Positions 1 through 8,051 of a stretch of 54,218 nt of DNA are shown one piece after another. Numbering within the stretch: the first letter of the stretch is position 1; the number at the start of each line of letters is the position of its first letter. A model generated the notes under the pieces. It made no database searches. It worked only from the letters and a program-made list of their open reading frames with translations, and was not told where the DNA came from. Made by a program: the position numbers and the translations under genes. Source of the stretch: SCGC-AAA076-P13 sp963926355 (GTDB lineage: Bacteria > Pseudomonadota > Gammaproteobacteria > Magnimaribacterales > D2472); assembly GCA_963926355.1 (NCBI GenBank), contig CAWUWW010000009.1, forward strand, positions 1 to 54,218, read 5' to 3'.

Positions 1-8
1 TTCGCATA

Positions 9-35
9 ATATATATTATGTTCAATAATATATAT
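9..35 (-). terminator. AT-only hairpin just downstream of the HbpS-like gene
   Basis: Perfect 11-bp inverted repeat (9-19 with 25-35) around a 5-base loop, beginning just past the stop codon of the minus-strand gene that ends at 38. Its position suits a 3' hairpin or terminator. The stem is entirely A/T, so it would be weak, and such repeats arise easily in AT-rich DNA. Confidence 0.35.
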
Positions 36-37
36 CT

Positions 38-493
38 TTATATAGAAGTATGTCCTACTGTAAATCCCGCAGCTTCTATTCCAGCAATAGCGGCAATTTC
101 ATCTTGATCTGATCTATCGCCTGTAACTCCAATTGCACCTATGTTTTTACCATTCTTTTGAATAATTAATCCTCCTGGCGTTGGCACGAGATTTCCATCA
201 GCCATTGTCTGCATTCCAGCAATAGCTTTATCAAGCCTAGGCTGGTCTTCGAAAATATCCCTTAGTTTATTAGTTGAAACGCCAAAAGCTAAACATGTCC
301 AAGCTTTAGCATATGAAATCTTTGACCTTATAAGGCCAGAGCCATCTTCAGATAATGTTGATCTTATAACACCGGCAACATCAATAACAGTTACTGTTAA
401 TGGCATAAAACCTTCTGCACGAGCTTTTTTTAAAGTTTCTTGACATATTTTCAATGAATCTTCTAAATTAATTTCACCTGGGTTTATGATCAT
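38..493 (-). CDS. HbpS/GlcG-like (DUF336) heme-binding-family protein
   Basis: A 151-residue single-domain protein of the HbpS-like/GlcG (DUF336) family. The N-terminal part (LEDSLKICQETLKKARAEG) is followed by the family's glycine-rich core, with GGLIIQKNGKNIGAIGVTG at about residues 107-125 and the C-terminal DEIAAIAGIEAAGF segment. Members include the extracellular heme-binding HbpS and GlcG of glycolate operons; most are uncharacterised. No signal peptide is visible, so it is probably cytoplasmic. The start is well supported: AAAGGAG lies six bases before the ATG. No glc genes are nearby, so a glycolate role is not supported. The next gene upstream (DUF1330) has the same orientation 179 bases away. 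Confidence 0.8.
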   Translation of the reverse strand: MIINPGEINLEDSLKICQETLKKARAEGFMPLTVTVIDVAGVIRSTLSEDGSGLIRSKISYAKAWTCLAFGVSTNKLRDIFEDQPRLDKAIAGMQTMADGNLVPTPGGLIIQKNGKNIGAIGVTGDRSDQDEIAAIAGIEAAGFTVGHTSI

Positions 494-533
494 AAATGCT
501 CCTTTATTAGTAAGTTATTATATAAGTAAGCGA

Positions 534-584
534 TTAAAGCTATTATTTTAATACCTTATATATCCGTAATAATAACAGCTTTAA
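534..584. repeat. Imperfect inverted repeat between the DUF336 and DUF1330 genes
   Basis: Left arm TTAAAGCTATTATT (534-547) is complementary to AATAAT plus AGCTTTAA in 568-584, with three extra bases in the right arm. It could form a hairpin at the 3' side of the DUF1330 transcript or be an operator before the DUF336 gene. There is no run of T that would make it a clear terminator. Confidence 0.3.
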
Positions 585-672
585 CTAGAAAGTTTTATGA
601 AAAAATAAGGTAAAAAACCAATACCCATGGCTGCAACTTTATAAAATTACAGGGACTTATTTAAGACAAAAG

Positions 673-987
673 CTATTTTCTAGGTGCCATCCCTTTAATT
701 CTTTGTAGTGTTATCTCTGCACCTGCTCTTCTGTGATTTGATAGTTCTTGATATTCTGGATCAGCCCACCAATTATCTGCAGCTTCCTCTGATGGGAATG
801 AAAATATTATAACTCTATCAAATTGCTTTGGTTGATCTCCTTCAAGGCAAACTGGACTTTCATCGAATGTAATGAATGACCCATTATGTTTTTTTAGAAT
901 TGGAAAAAAGCCTTTTTCATATATTCTATATTCTTCAGGATTCGTTACCTTTAAATTAACAACCATATATACGGTTACATCACTCAT
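673..987 (-). CDS. DUF1330 domain protein
   Basis: A 104-residue protein of the DUF1330 family, small ferredoxin-like alpha/beta-barrel proteins of unknown function. Visible family features are the N-terminal VYMVVNLKVTNPEEYRIYEKG strand and helix, the central DRVIIFSFPSEEAADNWW segment and the following YQELSNHRRAGAE helix. The length is normal. GGAGA lies a few bases before the ATG. No enzyme activity can be assigned from sequence. It is cytoplasmic by absence of a signal peptide. It may share a transcript with the DUF336 gene downstream, although the 179-base gap contains a dyad. Confidence 0.8.
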   Translation of the reverse strand: MSDVTVYMVVNLKVTNPEEYRIYEKGFFPILKKHNGSFITFDESPVCLEGDQPKQFDRVIIFSFPSEEAADNWWADPEYQELSNHRRAGAEITLQRIKGMAPRK

Positions 988-1282
988 ATCATTTCTCCAT
1001 TTTACTATTTAGGAATTTATGAAAGCAGTTTATCAATAGATTTATTAACACTGCAAGTAAAAACATATACTGCTTTTGCACATGACTCGAGGTTTTCTGC
1101 AATGCTACAAATAGTTTTAGTTGGCAAAGATATTGCTAAATTATCACAATACGGTATTCCGTTGAATATCTTTTTATTTTTCCAATAGACTTAATAGAAA
1201 AAATTCCACTGATATTAATTTATAAAACTTATAGATCATCTAATTAAAAAAAAATACATTTATTAGTGTAAAATACTCGACT
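988..1282. other. Intergenic region between DUF1330 and infA, no gene called
   Basis: This is the longest gap in the window, unusual for so compact a genome. Both strands have a frame open for about 55-65 codons over roughly 990-1180, but neither has an ATG with a ribosome binding site, and I recognise no family in either translation. The right end must hold the infA promoter: a -10-like TAAAAT lies at 1269-1274, only eight bases before the infA ATG. No tRNA or riboswitch shape was seen. Confidence 0.4.
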
Positions 1283-1501
1283 ATGTCAAAAGAAGATAAT
1301 CTAGAATTCGAAGGAGAAGTTATTGAAACTCTTCCTAATACCAAATTTAAAGTTAAGTTAGATAATGACCATGTTATTACTGCTCATATATCTGGAAAGA
1401 TGAGAAAGCATTACATTAGAATCTTAACGGGTGATAAGGTAAAAATTGAGATGACCCCTTACGACCTATCGGTTGGAAGAATAACCTTTAGAGGTAGATA
1501 G
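1283..1501 (+). CDS. infA: Translation initiation factor IF-1
   Basis: 72 residues, the exact usual length. It is the single S1/OB-fold protein that binds the ribosomal A site during initiation. Diagnostic segments are MSKEDNLEFEGEVIETLPNT at the N-terminus, FKVKLDNDHVITAHISGKMRKHYIRI in the middle and the C-terminal DLSVGRITFRGR. It faces clpA tail to tail with one base between the stop codons, the conserved gammaproteobacterial infA/clpA association; aat is not adjacent. No Shine-Dalgarno sequence precedes the ATG, and a TAAAAT hexamer lies only eight bases upstream, so the mRNA may be leaderless. Confidence 0.98.
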   Translation: MSKEDNLEFEGEVIETLPNTKFKVKLDNDHVITAHISGKMRKHYIRILTGDKVKIEMTPYDLSVGRITFRGR

Positions 1502-1502
1502 G

Positions 1503-3743
1503 TTAAGCTTTTACAGTCTTCTTAACTTCGGTAAATTTTAGCTTATTTTTTACTATATCAAGTTGTATTTCACCACCCGATTTAAGCTTTCCAAATAACA
1601 ACTTATCAACCAAAGGTTTTTTTATATTCTTGGATATAAACCTTTCCATCGGCCTCGCCCCCATCTCTCTTTCATAGCCGTTCTCAGCAATCCAGTTAAT
1701 AACATTCTTTGAAACAACAATCTCAACCTTTCTTTTATCTAGCTGGGCTTGAAGTTTGGTTAGGAACTTATCTACTATAGATAAAATGATTGTCTGATCA
1801 AGGTAATTGAACTGGATAGTTTCATCAAGCCTGTTTCTAAACTCTGGTGAAAATAGCTTAGTTAATGAGTTCATTGCATCTGATTCATTAGAAGAAGTAC
1901 TGAAGCCAATATTACGCTTGCTTAATAGCTCTGCTCCAATATTTGTTGTCATTATTAAAATAACATTTCTAAAATCAGCTTTTCTTCCATTATTATCAGT
2001 CAATACCCCTGCATCCATTACTTGTAAGAGTATGTTGAATATATCTGGATGTGCTTTTTCAATTTCGTCTAGTAATAAGACGCAATGAGGCGATTTAACT
2101 ATTGCCTCGGTAAGTAAGCCGCCTTGGTCAAACCCAACGTATCCTGGAGGAGCTCCTATTAGTCTAGATACCGTATGCCTCTCCATGTATTCACTCATAT
2201 CAAAACGAACAAGATCAACACCCATAATATCTGCTAATTGCGTTGATATTTCAGTTTTACCTACTCCTGTAGGTCCTGTAAATAAAAATGATCCAATGGT
2301 CTTATTATCATCTCTAAGCCCTACCCTTGAGAGCTTAATTGCGCTTGACAGTGTCTCAACAGCTGCATCTTGACCAAAGATAACTCGCTTAAGGCTTGAC
2401 TCTATGTTCTTTAAATTTTTAGTGTCAGCTGCTGTGATGTTTTGTTCAGGTATTTTTGTTATCTTTGAGATAGTTTTTTCTATATCTATCTGATTTACTG
2501 TTATTTTCTTGTCATTCTTTCTGCTTATATTAAGCATTGCTCCTGTCTCATCTATTACATCTATTGCTTTATCTGGAAGAAATCGATCATTTATATACTT
2601 AGAAGAAAGGTCTATTGCGCTTAATATGGATTCTTTTGTATAGGAAACATTGTGATAGTCTTCATAAATAGACTTTATTCCATCGAGTATTTCATCGCAC
2701 TCATCAAAACTAGGCTCTAAAATATCAATTTTTTGAAAACGCCTGGAAAGTGCTTGGTTCTGATTAAAAATACCTCTGTATTCTTGAAAGGTTGTAGAGC
2801 CGATACATCTAATTTGACCTTTACCAAGTGCTGGTTTCAGAAGGTTTGATACATCCATAGAACCACCAGAAGCAGAGCCTGCCCCTATTATTGTATGGAT
2901 TTCATCAATAAATAAAATAGGTCTGTCTTTGGTGTCTAAGAAATTTAGAACTTCTTTTAATCGTTTCTCAAAATCACCTCTATATTTAGTGCCGGCAATT
3001 AATGCAGCTATATCTAATGAATATACGGTTGATGAAGCTAAGATGTTGGGTACTTTGTTATTACAAATTAAATAAGAAAGTCCTTCTGCTATAGCTGTCT
3101 TCCCTACCCCTGACTCTCCAACTAGCAATGGATTGTTCTTAGTTCTTCTTGAAAGAATTTGCACAAGCCTATCTACCTCTTTTGTTCTTCCAACTAATTT
3201 ATCAATTTTATTTTCTGCAACAAGGTTGTTAAGATTTATTAAGAAGTCATTTTCTGTAGATTTTTCAACTTTAATATCTTCGCCATCATCAACCTCAATA
3301 TCCTCATCTAGCTTTTTAGGTGAAGCTCCATGTGAAATAAAAGTTACAACATCCAATCTATTTATATTGGATTTATTTAATATATAAACTGAATGAGATT
3401 CTTTTTCTGAAAAAATTGCTACCAATATATTTATTGGCTTAACAACACCTTTTCCAGAGGACTGGATATGAAAAACAGCTCTTTGAAGAACTCTCTGAAA
3501 ACCTAGTGTAGGTTGAACGGTTTTTTGAGCATCTGTCTTAATTACAGCCGAATCTTTTAAATGATTATTTAATTTATCTCTTAAGGATTCAAGTTGAACA
3601 TTGTGAGATTCAATAAACTCTTTTACATCATAGTCGTTCAATATCATTAAAAATAGGTGTTCTACTGTAATGTATTGAATATTTGCTTCATGAGCTTTAT
3701 CAAATAAAGAAGCAATTGATATTTCTAATTCTTTGCTAAACAT
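1503..3743 (-). CDS. clpA: ATP-dependent Clp protease ATP-binding subunit ClpA
   Basis: 746-residue AAA+ unfoldase that feeds substrates to ClpP. It has an N-terminal Clp-N repeat domain (about 1-145), then D1 with Walker A GESGVGKT (209-216) and Walker B ILFIDE, and D2 with Walker A GPTGVGKT (490-497) and LLLDEIEKAH. The IGF loop that docks into ClpP is present (612-614). There is no ClpB-type middle coiled coil, so this is ClpA. It lies four bases downstream of clpS, which encodes its N-degron adaptor, so clpS-clpA and probably icd are co-transcribed. Length is close to the E. coli protein (758). Confidence 0.97.
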   Translation of the reverse strand: MFSKELEISIASLFDKAHEANIQYITVEHLFLMILNDYDVKEFIESHNVQLESLRDKLNNHLKDSAVIKTDAQKTVQPTLGFQRVLQRAVFHIQSSGKGVVKPINILVAIFSEKESHSVYILNKSNINRLDVVTFISHGASPKKLDEDIEVDDGEDIKVEKSTENDFLINLNNLVAENKIDKLVGRTKEVDRLVQILSRRTKNNPLLVGESGVGKTAIAEGLSYLICNNKVPNILASSTVYSLDIAALIAGTKYRGDFEKRLKEVLNFLDTKDRPILFIDEIHTIIGAGSASGGSMDVSNLLKPALGKGQIRCIGSTTFQEYRGIFNQNQALSRRFQKIDILEPSFDECDEILDGIKSIYEDYHNVSYTKESILSAIDLSSKYINDRFLPDKAIDVIDETGAMLNISRKNDKKITVNQIDIEKTISKITKIPEQNITAADTKNLKNIESSLKRVIFGQDAAVETLSSAIKLSRVGLRDDNKTIGSFLFTGPTGVGKTEISTQLADIMGVDLVRFDMSEYMERHTVSRLIGAPPGYVGFDQGGLLTEAIVKSPHCVLLLDEIEKAHPDIFNILLQVMDAGVLTDNNGRKADFRNVILIMTTNIGAELLSKRNIGFSTSSNESDAMNSLTKLFSPEFRNRLDETIQFNYLDQTIILSIVDKFLTKLQAQLDKRKVEIVVSKNVINWIAENGYEREMGARPMERFISKNIKKPLVDKLLFGKLKSGGEIQLDIVKNKLKFTEVKKTVKA

Positions 3744-3747
3744 ATTC

Positions 3748-4089
3748 CTAATCCGTTAATGGCTCTATTTCACTTAAGAGAGGATGTTCATGATGTTTTG
3801 CCATGTTATTAACTTCATAAGACATCATTTCAGCTATCTCTTTAGAAAATATACCACAAACTCCCTTACCTTTTGAATGAACTGCCATCATTATTTCAGT
3901 AGATTTTTCATGAGTGTGATTAAAGACAGTTTGTAGAACAAATACAACAAACTCCATTGGAGAGTAGTCATCATTAATTAGTACAACTTGGTATAAAGGA
4001 GGCTCCTTTATCTCAGGATCTTTTTCTAATACAGCTGAGCCAATCCCATTAGATGAATTATTTTTATCATCTGATGATAACTCTATCAT
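3748..4089 (-). CDS. clpS: ATP-dependent Clp protease adaptor ClpS
   Basis: 113-residue adaptor that delivers N-end-rule substrates to ClpA. The core LYQVVLINDDYSPMEFVVFVL carries the N-degron pocket residues (NDD), followed by the helix with MMAVHSKGKGVCGIFSKEIAE and the C-terminal HPLLSEIE. About 30 N-terminal residues form the flexible extension that enters ClpA. The start ATG overlaps the icd stop in a TAATG arrangement, giving translational coupling with icd upstream and clpA immediately downstream. In Pseudomonas cspD lies between clpS and icd; here it is missing. Confidence 0.97.
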   Translation of the reverse strand: MIELSSDDKNNSSNGIGSAVLEKDPEIKEPPLYQVVLINDDYSPMEFVVFVLQTVFNHTHEKSTEIMMAVHSKGKGVCGIFSKEIAEMMSYEVNNMAKHHEHPLLSEIEPLTD

Positions 4090-5342
4090 TACATTCTCTT
4101 AACCATTTCTTCAGCAAAGCCTGAGCATGTTACTAACTCTGCATCATCCATCATTCTTTCAAAATCATATGTAACTTTCTTAGCAAGGATTGTTTTTTCC
4201 ATTGAGCTTATAATTAGGTCAGCAGCCTCACCCCAACCCATATGCCTCAACATCATTTCAGCTGAAAGTATTAGACTTCCTGGATTAACTTTATCTTTAC
4301 CAGCATATTTAGGAGCTGTTCCATGAGTTGCTTCAAATACAGCATGATCATCAGATAGATTAGCTCCAGGAGCTATTCCTATACCGCCAACACAAGCTGC
4401 CAAAGCATCAGATATATAATCTCCATTAAGATTCATAGTCGCTATTACGTCATAATCTCTTGGTCTAGTAAGAATTTGCTGAAGAAATGCGTCGCAAATT
4501 ACATCCTTAATGATAATAGTTTTACCGTTATTTGGATTTTTAATTGCTTGCCATGGACCACCATCAATCTCTTCACCACCATACTCATTTATTGCTAACT
4601 CATAACCCCAGTCCCTAAATGCTCCTTCTGTATATTTCATAATATTACCCTTATGCACAAGAGTTACAGACGAGCGATCGTTTGCAATAGCATAATCAAA
4701 AGCCTTTCTAACTAATCTGTTAGTTCCTTCTAAGGATATTGGCTTGACCCCTATCCCAACAGTATCAGGAAATCTAATCTGATCAATTCCGAAATCTTCT
4801 TTTAATGTTTTTACAATTTTTTTAGATTCTTCTGAACCTGCTTTAAACTCTATGCCGCAGTATATATCTTCAGAATTTTCTCTAAAAATAACCATATCAA
4901 CATCTTGAGGTCTTTTTATAGGAGTTGGAACGCCATCAAAATACATAACAGGTCTTAAACAAACATATAAATCCATAACTTGACGCAATGTAACATTTAG
5001 AGACCTTATCCCACCACCGATAGGTGTTGTTAAAGGTCCTTTAATACTTACCACATACTCTTTTAATGCGGTTATTGTCTCATCAGGTAGCCATGTGTCC
5101 TTTGTATAAATTTTTGTTGATTTCTCACCACAAAAAACCTCTAGCCATTCAATTTTTCTTTCGCCGCTATATGCTACTTTTACTGCATTATCTACAACTC
5201 TTATCATTGCTGGTGTTATATCAACACCGATGCCATCACCTTCTATAAAAGGAATAATAGGATTATTTGGAACAACCAGTTCTCCATTAATATATGATAT
5301 CTTTTCACCTGACTCTGGTTTTTTTATTTTATCGAATTCCAT
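4089..5342 (-). CDS. icd: NADP-dependent isocitrate dehydrogenase
   Basis: 417 residues, matching the homodimeric E. coli-type enzyme (416). It oxidatively decarboxylates isocitrate to 2-oxoglutarate in the TCA cycle. The substrate loop LTTPIGGGIRSLNVTLRQ contains Ser114, equivalent to the E. coli phosphorylation site Ser113. FRENSEDIYCGIEF and the NADP-binding end ATHGTAPKYAGKDKVNPGS are intact. It is first of three coupled genes (icd-clpS-clpA). Isocitrate lyase lies about 2.7 kb away, so both branches at isocitrate are encoded here. No aceK is visible, so control by phosphorylation cannot be assumed although the serine is kept. Confidence 0.97.
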   Translation of the reverse strand: MEFDKIKKPESGEKISYINGELVVPNNPIIPFIEGDGIGVDITPAMIRVVDNAVKVAYSGERKIEWLEVFCGEKSTKIYTKDTWLPDETITALKEYVVSIKGPLTTPIGGGIRSLNVTLRQVMDLYVCLRPVMYFDGVPTPIKRPQDVDMVIFRENSEDIYCGIEFKAGSEESKKIVKTLKEDFGIDQIRFPDTVGIGVKPISLEGTNRLVRKAFDYAIANDRSSVTLVHKGNIMKYTEGAFRDWGYELAINEYGGEEIDGGPWQAIKNPNNGKTIIIKDVICDAFLQQILTRPRDYDVIATMNLNGDYISDALAACVGGIGIAPGANLSDDHAVFEATHGTAPKYAGKDKVNPGSLILSAEMMLRHMGWGEAADLIISSMEKTILAKKVTYDFERMMDDAELVTCSGFAEEMVKRM

Positions 5343-5370
5343 TTTAATTATTCTCCCGAACTATAAGATT

Positions 5371-5399
5371 TTGACACTAAAATCGGTCATAATTATACT
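5371..5399 (+). promoter_or_regulatory. Sigma-70 promoter for mnmA
   Basis: TTGACA at 5371-5376, a 17-base spacer, and TATACT at 5394-5399. This is a near-perfect sigma-70 promoter reading toward mnmA, with transcription expected to begin near 5406, about 27 bases before the ATG at 5433. It lies in the divergent gap between icd and mnmA. Confidence 0.75.
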
Positions 5400-5432
5400 C
5401 TGAATTAAACCAAGATTAAATGTAATTAAAGA

Positions 5433-6518
5433 ATGAATCTTCATAAAAAAACTGTAGTTGTAGGAATGTCAGGGGGCGTGGACTCTTCTGTTGCGGCATA
5501 TCTTCTTAAAGAACAGGGTTATGAGGTAAAGGGTCTTTTTATGCAGAATTGGCAAAGTGAACCTGGAGAAGTTTGCAGCTCTGAAGTAGATTTTAAAGAT
5601 GCATCAGAAGTTTGCGATATATTGGATATATCTTTACATAGGGCTAATTTTTCAGATGATTATTGGGACAGGGTTTTTAAAGAATTTTTAAGCGAGCATG
5701 AACAAGGAAGAACTCCAAACCCAGATATTCTGTGCAATAGAGAAATAAAATTTAAATCATTTCTAGACTATGCTTTCAATATAGGAGCGGACTTTATTGC
5801 AACTGGTCATTATGCAAAAACACAAATAATTAATGGTAGAACATACCTATCCAGAGCTAGAGATATTAAAAAAGATCAAACCTATTTTTTACATGAAGTG
5901 AATGAAAAAGAGTTTGCTAAATGCCTCTTCCCTCTAGCTAATCTATTAAAACCAGAGGTTCGAGAAATCGCAAAAGACCAAAATCTTATCACTGCTGATA
6001 AAAAAGATTCTGTTGGCATATGCTTTGTTGGCGAAAGAAATCTAAAGGATTTTTTAGGACGTTTTATTTTATTCAGCAAAGGATTAATTAAAGATGAGAA
6101 TGGCCATGTAATTGGCGAACATCAGGGCTCAATACTTTATACCGAAGGTCAAAGACAGGGCTTGATGATAGGAGGAGTAAAAGGACGAGACGAGCTCCCA
6201 TGGTACGTCTTCAAGAAGGATATTTTAAACAATGAAATATATGTATGCCAGGGAGTTAACAATCCCCTTCTTATGAACAAGGGATTAAACTTAAATACTA
6301 TTAATTGGATCAATAATATTATCTATGAATGCCCTCTTGACTGTCTTATACAGGTTAGACATCAGCACACGCCAATTAAATGTATTATCGATAAGATTAA
6401 TGATGGTTTTGAAGTTAATTTTGTTGATGAAATAAGGGCAATAGCACCAGGCCAGTCAGCAGTTTTTTATAAAGATGATATATGTATGGGCGGCGGAATA
6501 ATTACTAAAACTTTCTAA
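5433..6518 (+). CDS. mnmA: tRNA-specific 2-thiouridylase MnmA
   Basis: 361-residue enzyme that thiolates U34 in the Lys, Glu and Gln tRNA anticodons, taking sulfur from the Tus relay. It has a PP-loop SGGVDSSVAA at about 13-22, the first catalytic cysteine C101 in DILCNREIKF, and the second, C197, in KDSVGICFVGE. The following ERNLKDF and C-terminal beta-barrel (APGQSAVFY) are typical. Length is normal. It has its own strong promoter and is followed by purB after 42 bases. In E. coli and Pseudomonas hflD sits between these two genes; it is missing here. Confidence 0.97.
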   Translation: MNLHKKTVVVGMSGGVDSSVAAYLLKEQGYEVKGLFMQNWQSEPGEVCSSEVDFKDASEVCDILDISLHRANFSDDYWDRVFKEFLSEHEQGRTPNPDILCNREIKFKSFLDYAFNIGADFIATGHYAKTQIINGRTYLSRARDIKKDQTYFLHEVNEKEFAKCLFPLANLLKPEVREIAKDQNLITADKKDSVGICFVGERNLKDFLGRFILFSKGLIKDENGHVIGEHQGSILYTEGQRQGLMIGGVKGRDELPWYVFKKDILNNEIYVCQGVNNPLLMNKGLNLNTINWINNIIYECPLDCLIQVRHQHTPIKCIIDKINDGFEVNFVDEIRAIAPGQSAVFYKDDICMGGGIITKTF

Positions 6519-6560
6519 GAGTTGGATTATTAATTAGCTCAAAAGGTGATAAAATAATTT

Positions 6561-7907
6561 ATGAAGTTTGATCATGACAATATTTCTCCATTAGACAGCA
6601 GATATGCTGCCAAAATTTTTGATATCAGAAAAAACTTTAGCGAATCTACGCTAATTAAAATTAGATTTGAAATAGAAGTTGATTGGCTAATTTACCTTTG
6701 CACTAAACTTCCAAAAATATTCAAACCTTTAAGCAAACAATCAATTAATAAACTTGAAGTTTTTAAGAATAACTTTAGCGATAAATATGTTTTATCTATA
6801 AAAAAAATTGAATCTACTACTAATCATGATGTTAAAGCTATTGAGTATTTTATAAGAGACTACTTTAAAAAAGACAGGACATTAAAAGATTACATTCATT
6901 TAATACATTTTGGACTTACCAGCGAAGATATAAACTCGTTAAGTTATGCCTATATCATCAAAGAAGGAACCAAGCTGTATTTAAAAGAGTTAAATATTGT
7001 TAATAAAACTCTTAAGAATTATTCAAAAAAATGGTCAAAGATATCATTTCTAGCTAGAACACATGGTCAACCAGCCTCTCCTTCTACATTAGGTAAGGAA
7101 TTAAAGGTTTTTACTATAAGAATTGATCGTGAAATTGAGACATTAAAACATATCAAACCCATGGCAAAGTTTAGTGGTGCGACAGGCAACTATCACACTT
7201 TTGATATTGTAGATCCTAGTATTGATTGGCCAAATCTAAATAAGAACTTTATTAAACAGTTTGGCGTCACTCAAAATCCTTATACAACTCAGATTGAGCC
7301 TCATGACTGGATCGCTGAAGTATGTCACTCTGTTGTTAGAATCAATAATATCCTTATAGACCTTTGCCAAGATTCTTGGATTTATATTTCAAATGATATT
7401 TTTGCATTAAAACTAATGAAAGATGAAGTTGGCTCCTCAACAATGCCGCATAAAGTAAACCCAATAGACTTTGAAAATGGAGAAGGTAACTTCGGGCTGT
7501 CATCCGCCTTGATGGATTTTTTTGCTAATAAACTTACAAAATCTAGACACCAAAGAGATCTATCTGATTCCACGGTACTAAGAAATGTTGGGTTAGGATT
7601 TGGATACTCTGCTTTGGCATTAATATCAACAAATAAAGGATTGGGTAAAATAACCCCTAACCAGAAAACTATTCAGAGTGAATTAAATGATAATTGGGAA
7701 GTACTTACAGAGGCTGTCCAAACTCTAATGAGATTAGAGGGAGTACCAGATGCGTATGAGCAACTTAAACAACTATCGAGAGGTTCAAAGCTAACAATGG
7801 AAAGTTATAAAGCTTTCATTGCAGTATTGAATATCTCCAACAAATCAAAAGAAAAACTGTTAAACCTAACTCCATCACTATATATTGGTATTGCTGACAA
7901 GCTTTAA
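6561..7907 (+). CDS. purB: Adenylosuccinate lyase
   Basis: 448 residues of the fumarase/aspartase superfamily. It cleaves SAICAR and adenylosuccinate in purine synthesis. The signature loop GSSTMPHKVNPIDFE is intact, with TTNHDVKAIEYF and the catalytic-histidine motif ARTHGQPASPSTLGKE. The N-terminal DHDNISPLDSRYA is the E. coli-type start (E. coli 456 residues). It follows mnmA by 42 bases with no obvious promoter, so the two are probably co-transcribed. Downstream comes a 144-base gap with several dyads before isocitrate lyase. Confidence 0.97.
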   Translation: MKFDHDNISPLDSRYAAKIFDIRKNFSESTLIKIRFEIEVDWLIYLCTKLPKIFKPLSKQSINKLEVFKNNFSDKYVLSIKKIESTTNHDVKAIEYFIRDYFKKDRTLKDYIHLIHFGLTSEDINSLSYAYIIKEGTKLYLKELNIVNKTLKNYSKKWSKISFLARTHGQPASPSTLGKELKVFTIRIDREIETLKHIKPMAKFSGATGNYHTFDIVDPSIDWPNLNKNFIKQFGVTQNPYTTQIEPHDWIAEVCHSVVRINNILIDLCQDSWIYISNDIFALKLMKDEVGSSTMPHKVNPIDFENGEGNFGLSSALMDFFANKLTKSRHQRDLSDSTVLRNVGLGFGYSALALISTNKGLGKITPNQKTIQSELNDNWEVLTEAVQTLMRLEGVPDAYEQLKQLSRGSKLTMESYKAFIAVLNISNKSKEKLLNLTPSLYIGIADKL

Positions 7908-7913
7908 TTTTAT

Positions 7914-7970
7914 AAAATAAGCCTATTTTGTAGTAAAACTACTTAATTTAGTACAAATAAATACTGTACT
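7914..7970. repeat. Three successive short inverted repeats between purB and aceA
   Basis: AAAATA/TATTTT at 7914-7919 and 7924-7929; GTAGT/ACTAC around AAA at 7930-7942; AGTAC/GTACT at 7950-7954 and 7966-7970. The first could be a weak purB terminator. The other two lie 20-60 bases upstream of the proposed aceA -35 and could be operator sites for glyoxylate-shunt control. All are short, and only their clustering is notable. Confidence 0.35.
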
Positions 7971-7991
7971 TTCAGTCTTTTAATCTCATTG

Positions 7992-8020
7992 TTGACTTTA
8001 TATTCATTCTGATATTTACT
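7992..8020 (+). promoter_or_regulatory. Probable sigma-70 promoter for isocitrate lyase
   Basis: TTGACT at 7992-7997, a 17-base spacer and TTTACT at 8015-8020, reading into aceA (ATG at 8052). Each hexamer has one or two departures from consensus. Transcription would start near 8027, leaving a leader of about 25 bases. Confidence 0.5.
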
Positions 8021-8051
8021 GCACTACATAATTTAATTTTGGTAAAAATAC

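Noticed and set aside
1030..1180. Opposed open frames upstream of infA as a small gene
   Set aside because: No ATG or GTG start with a ribosome site on either strand and no family resemblance; mentioned only as a possible remnant.
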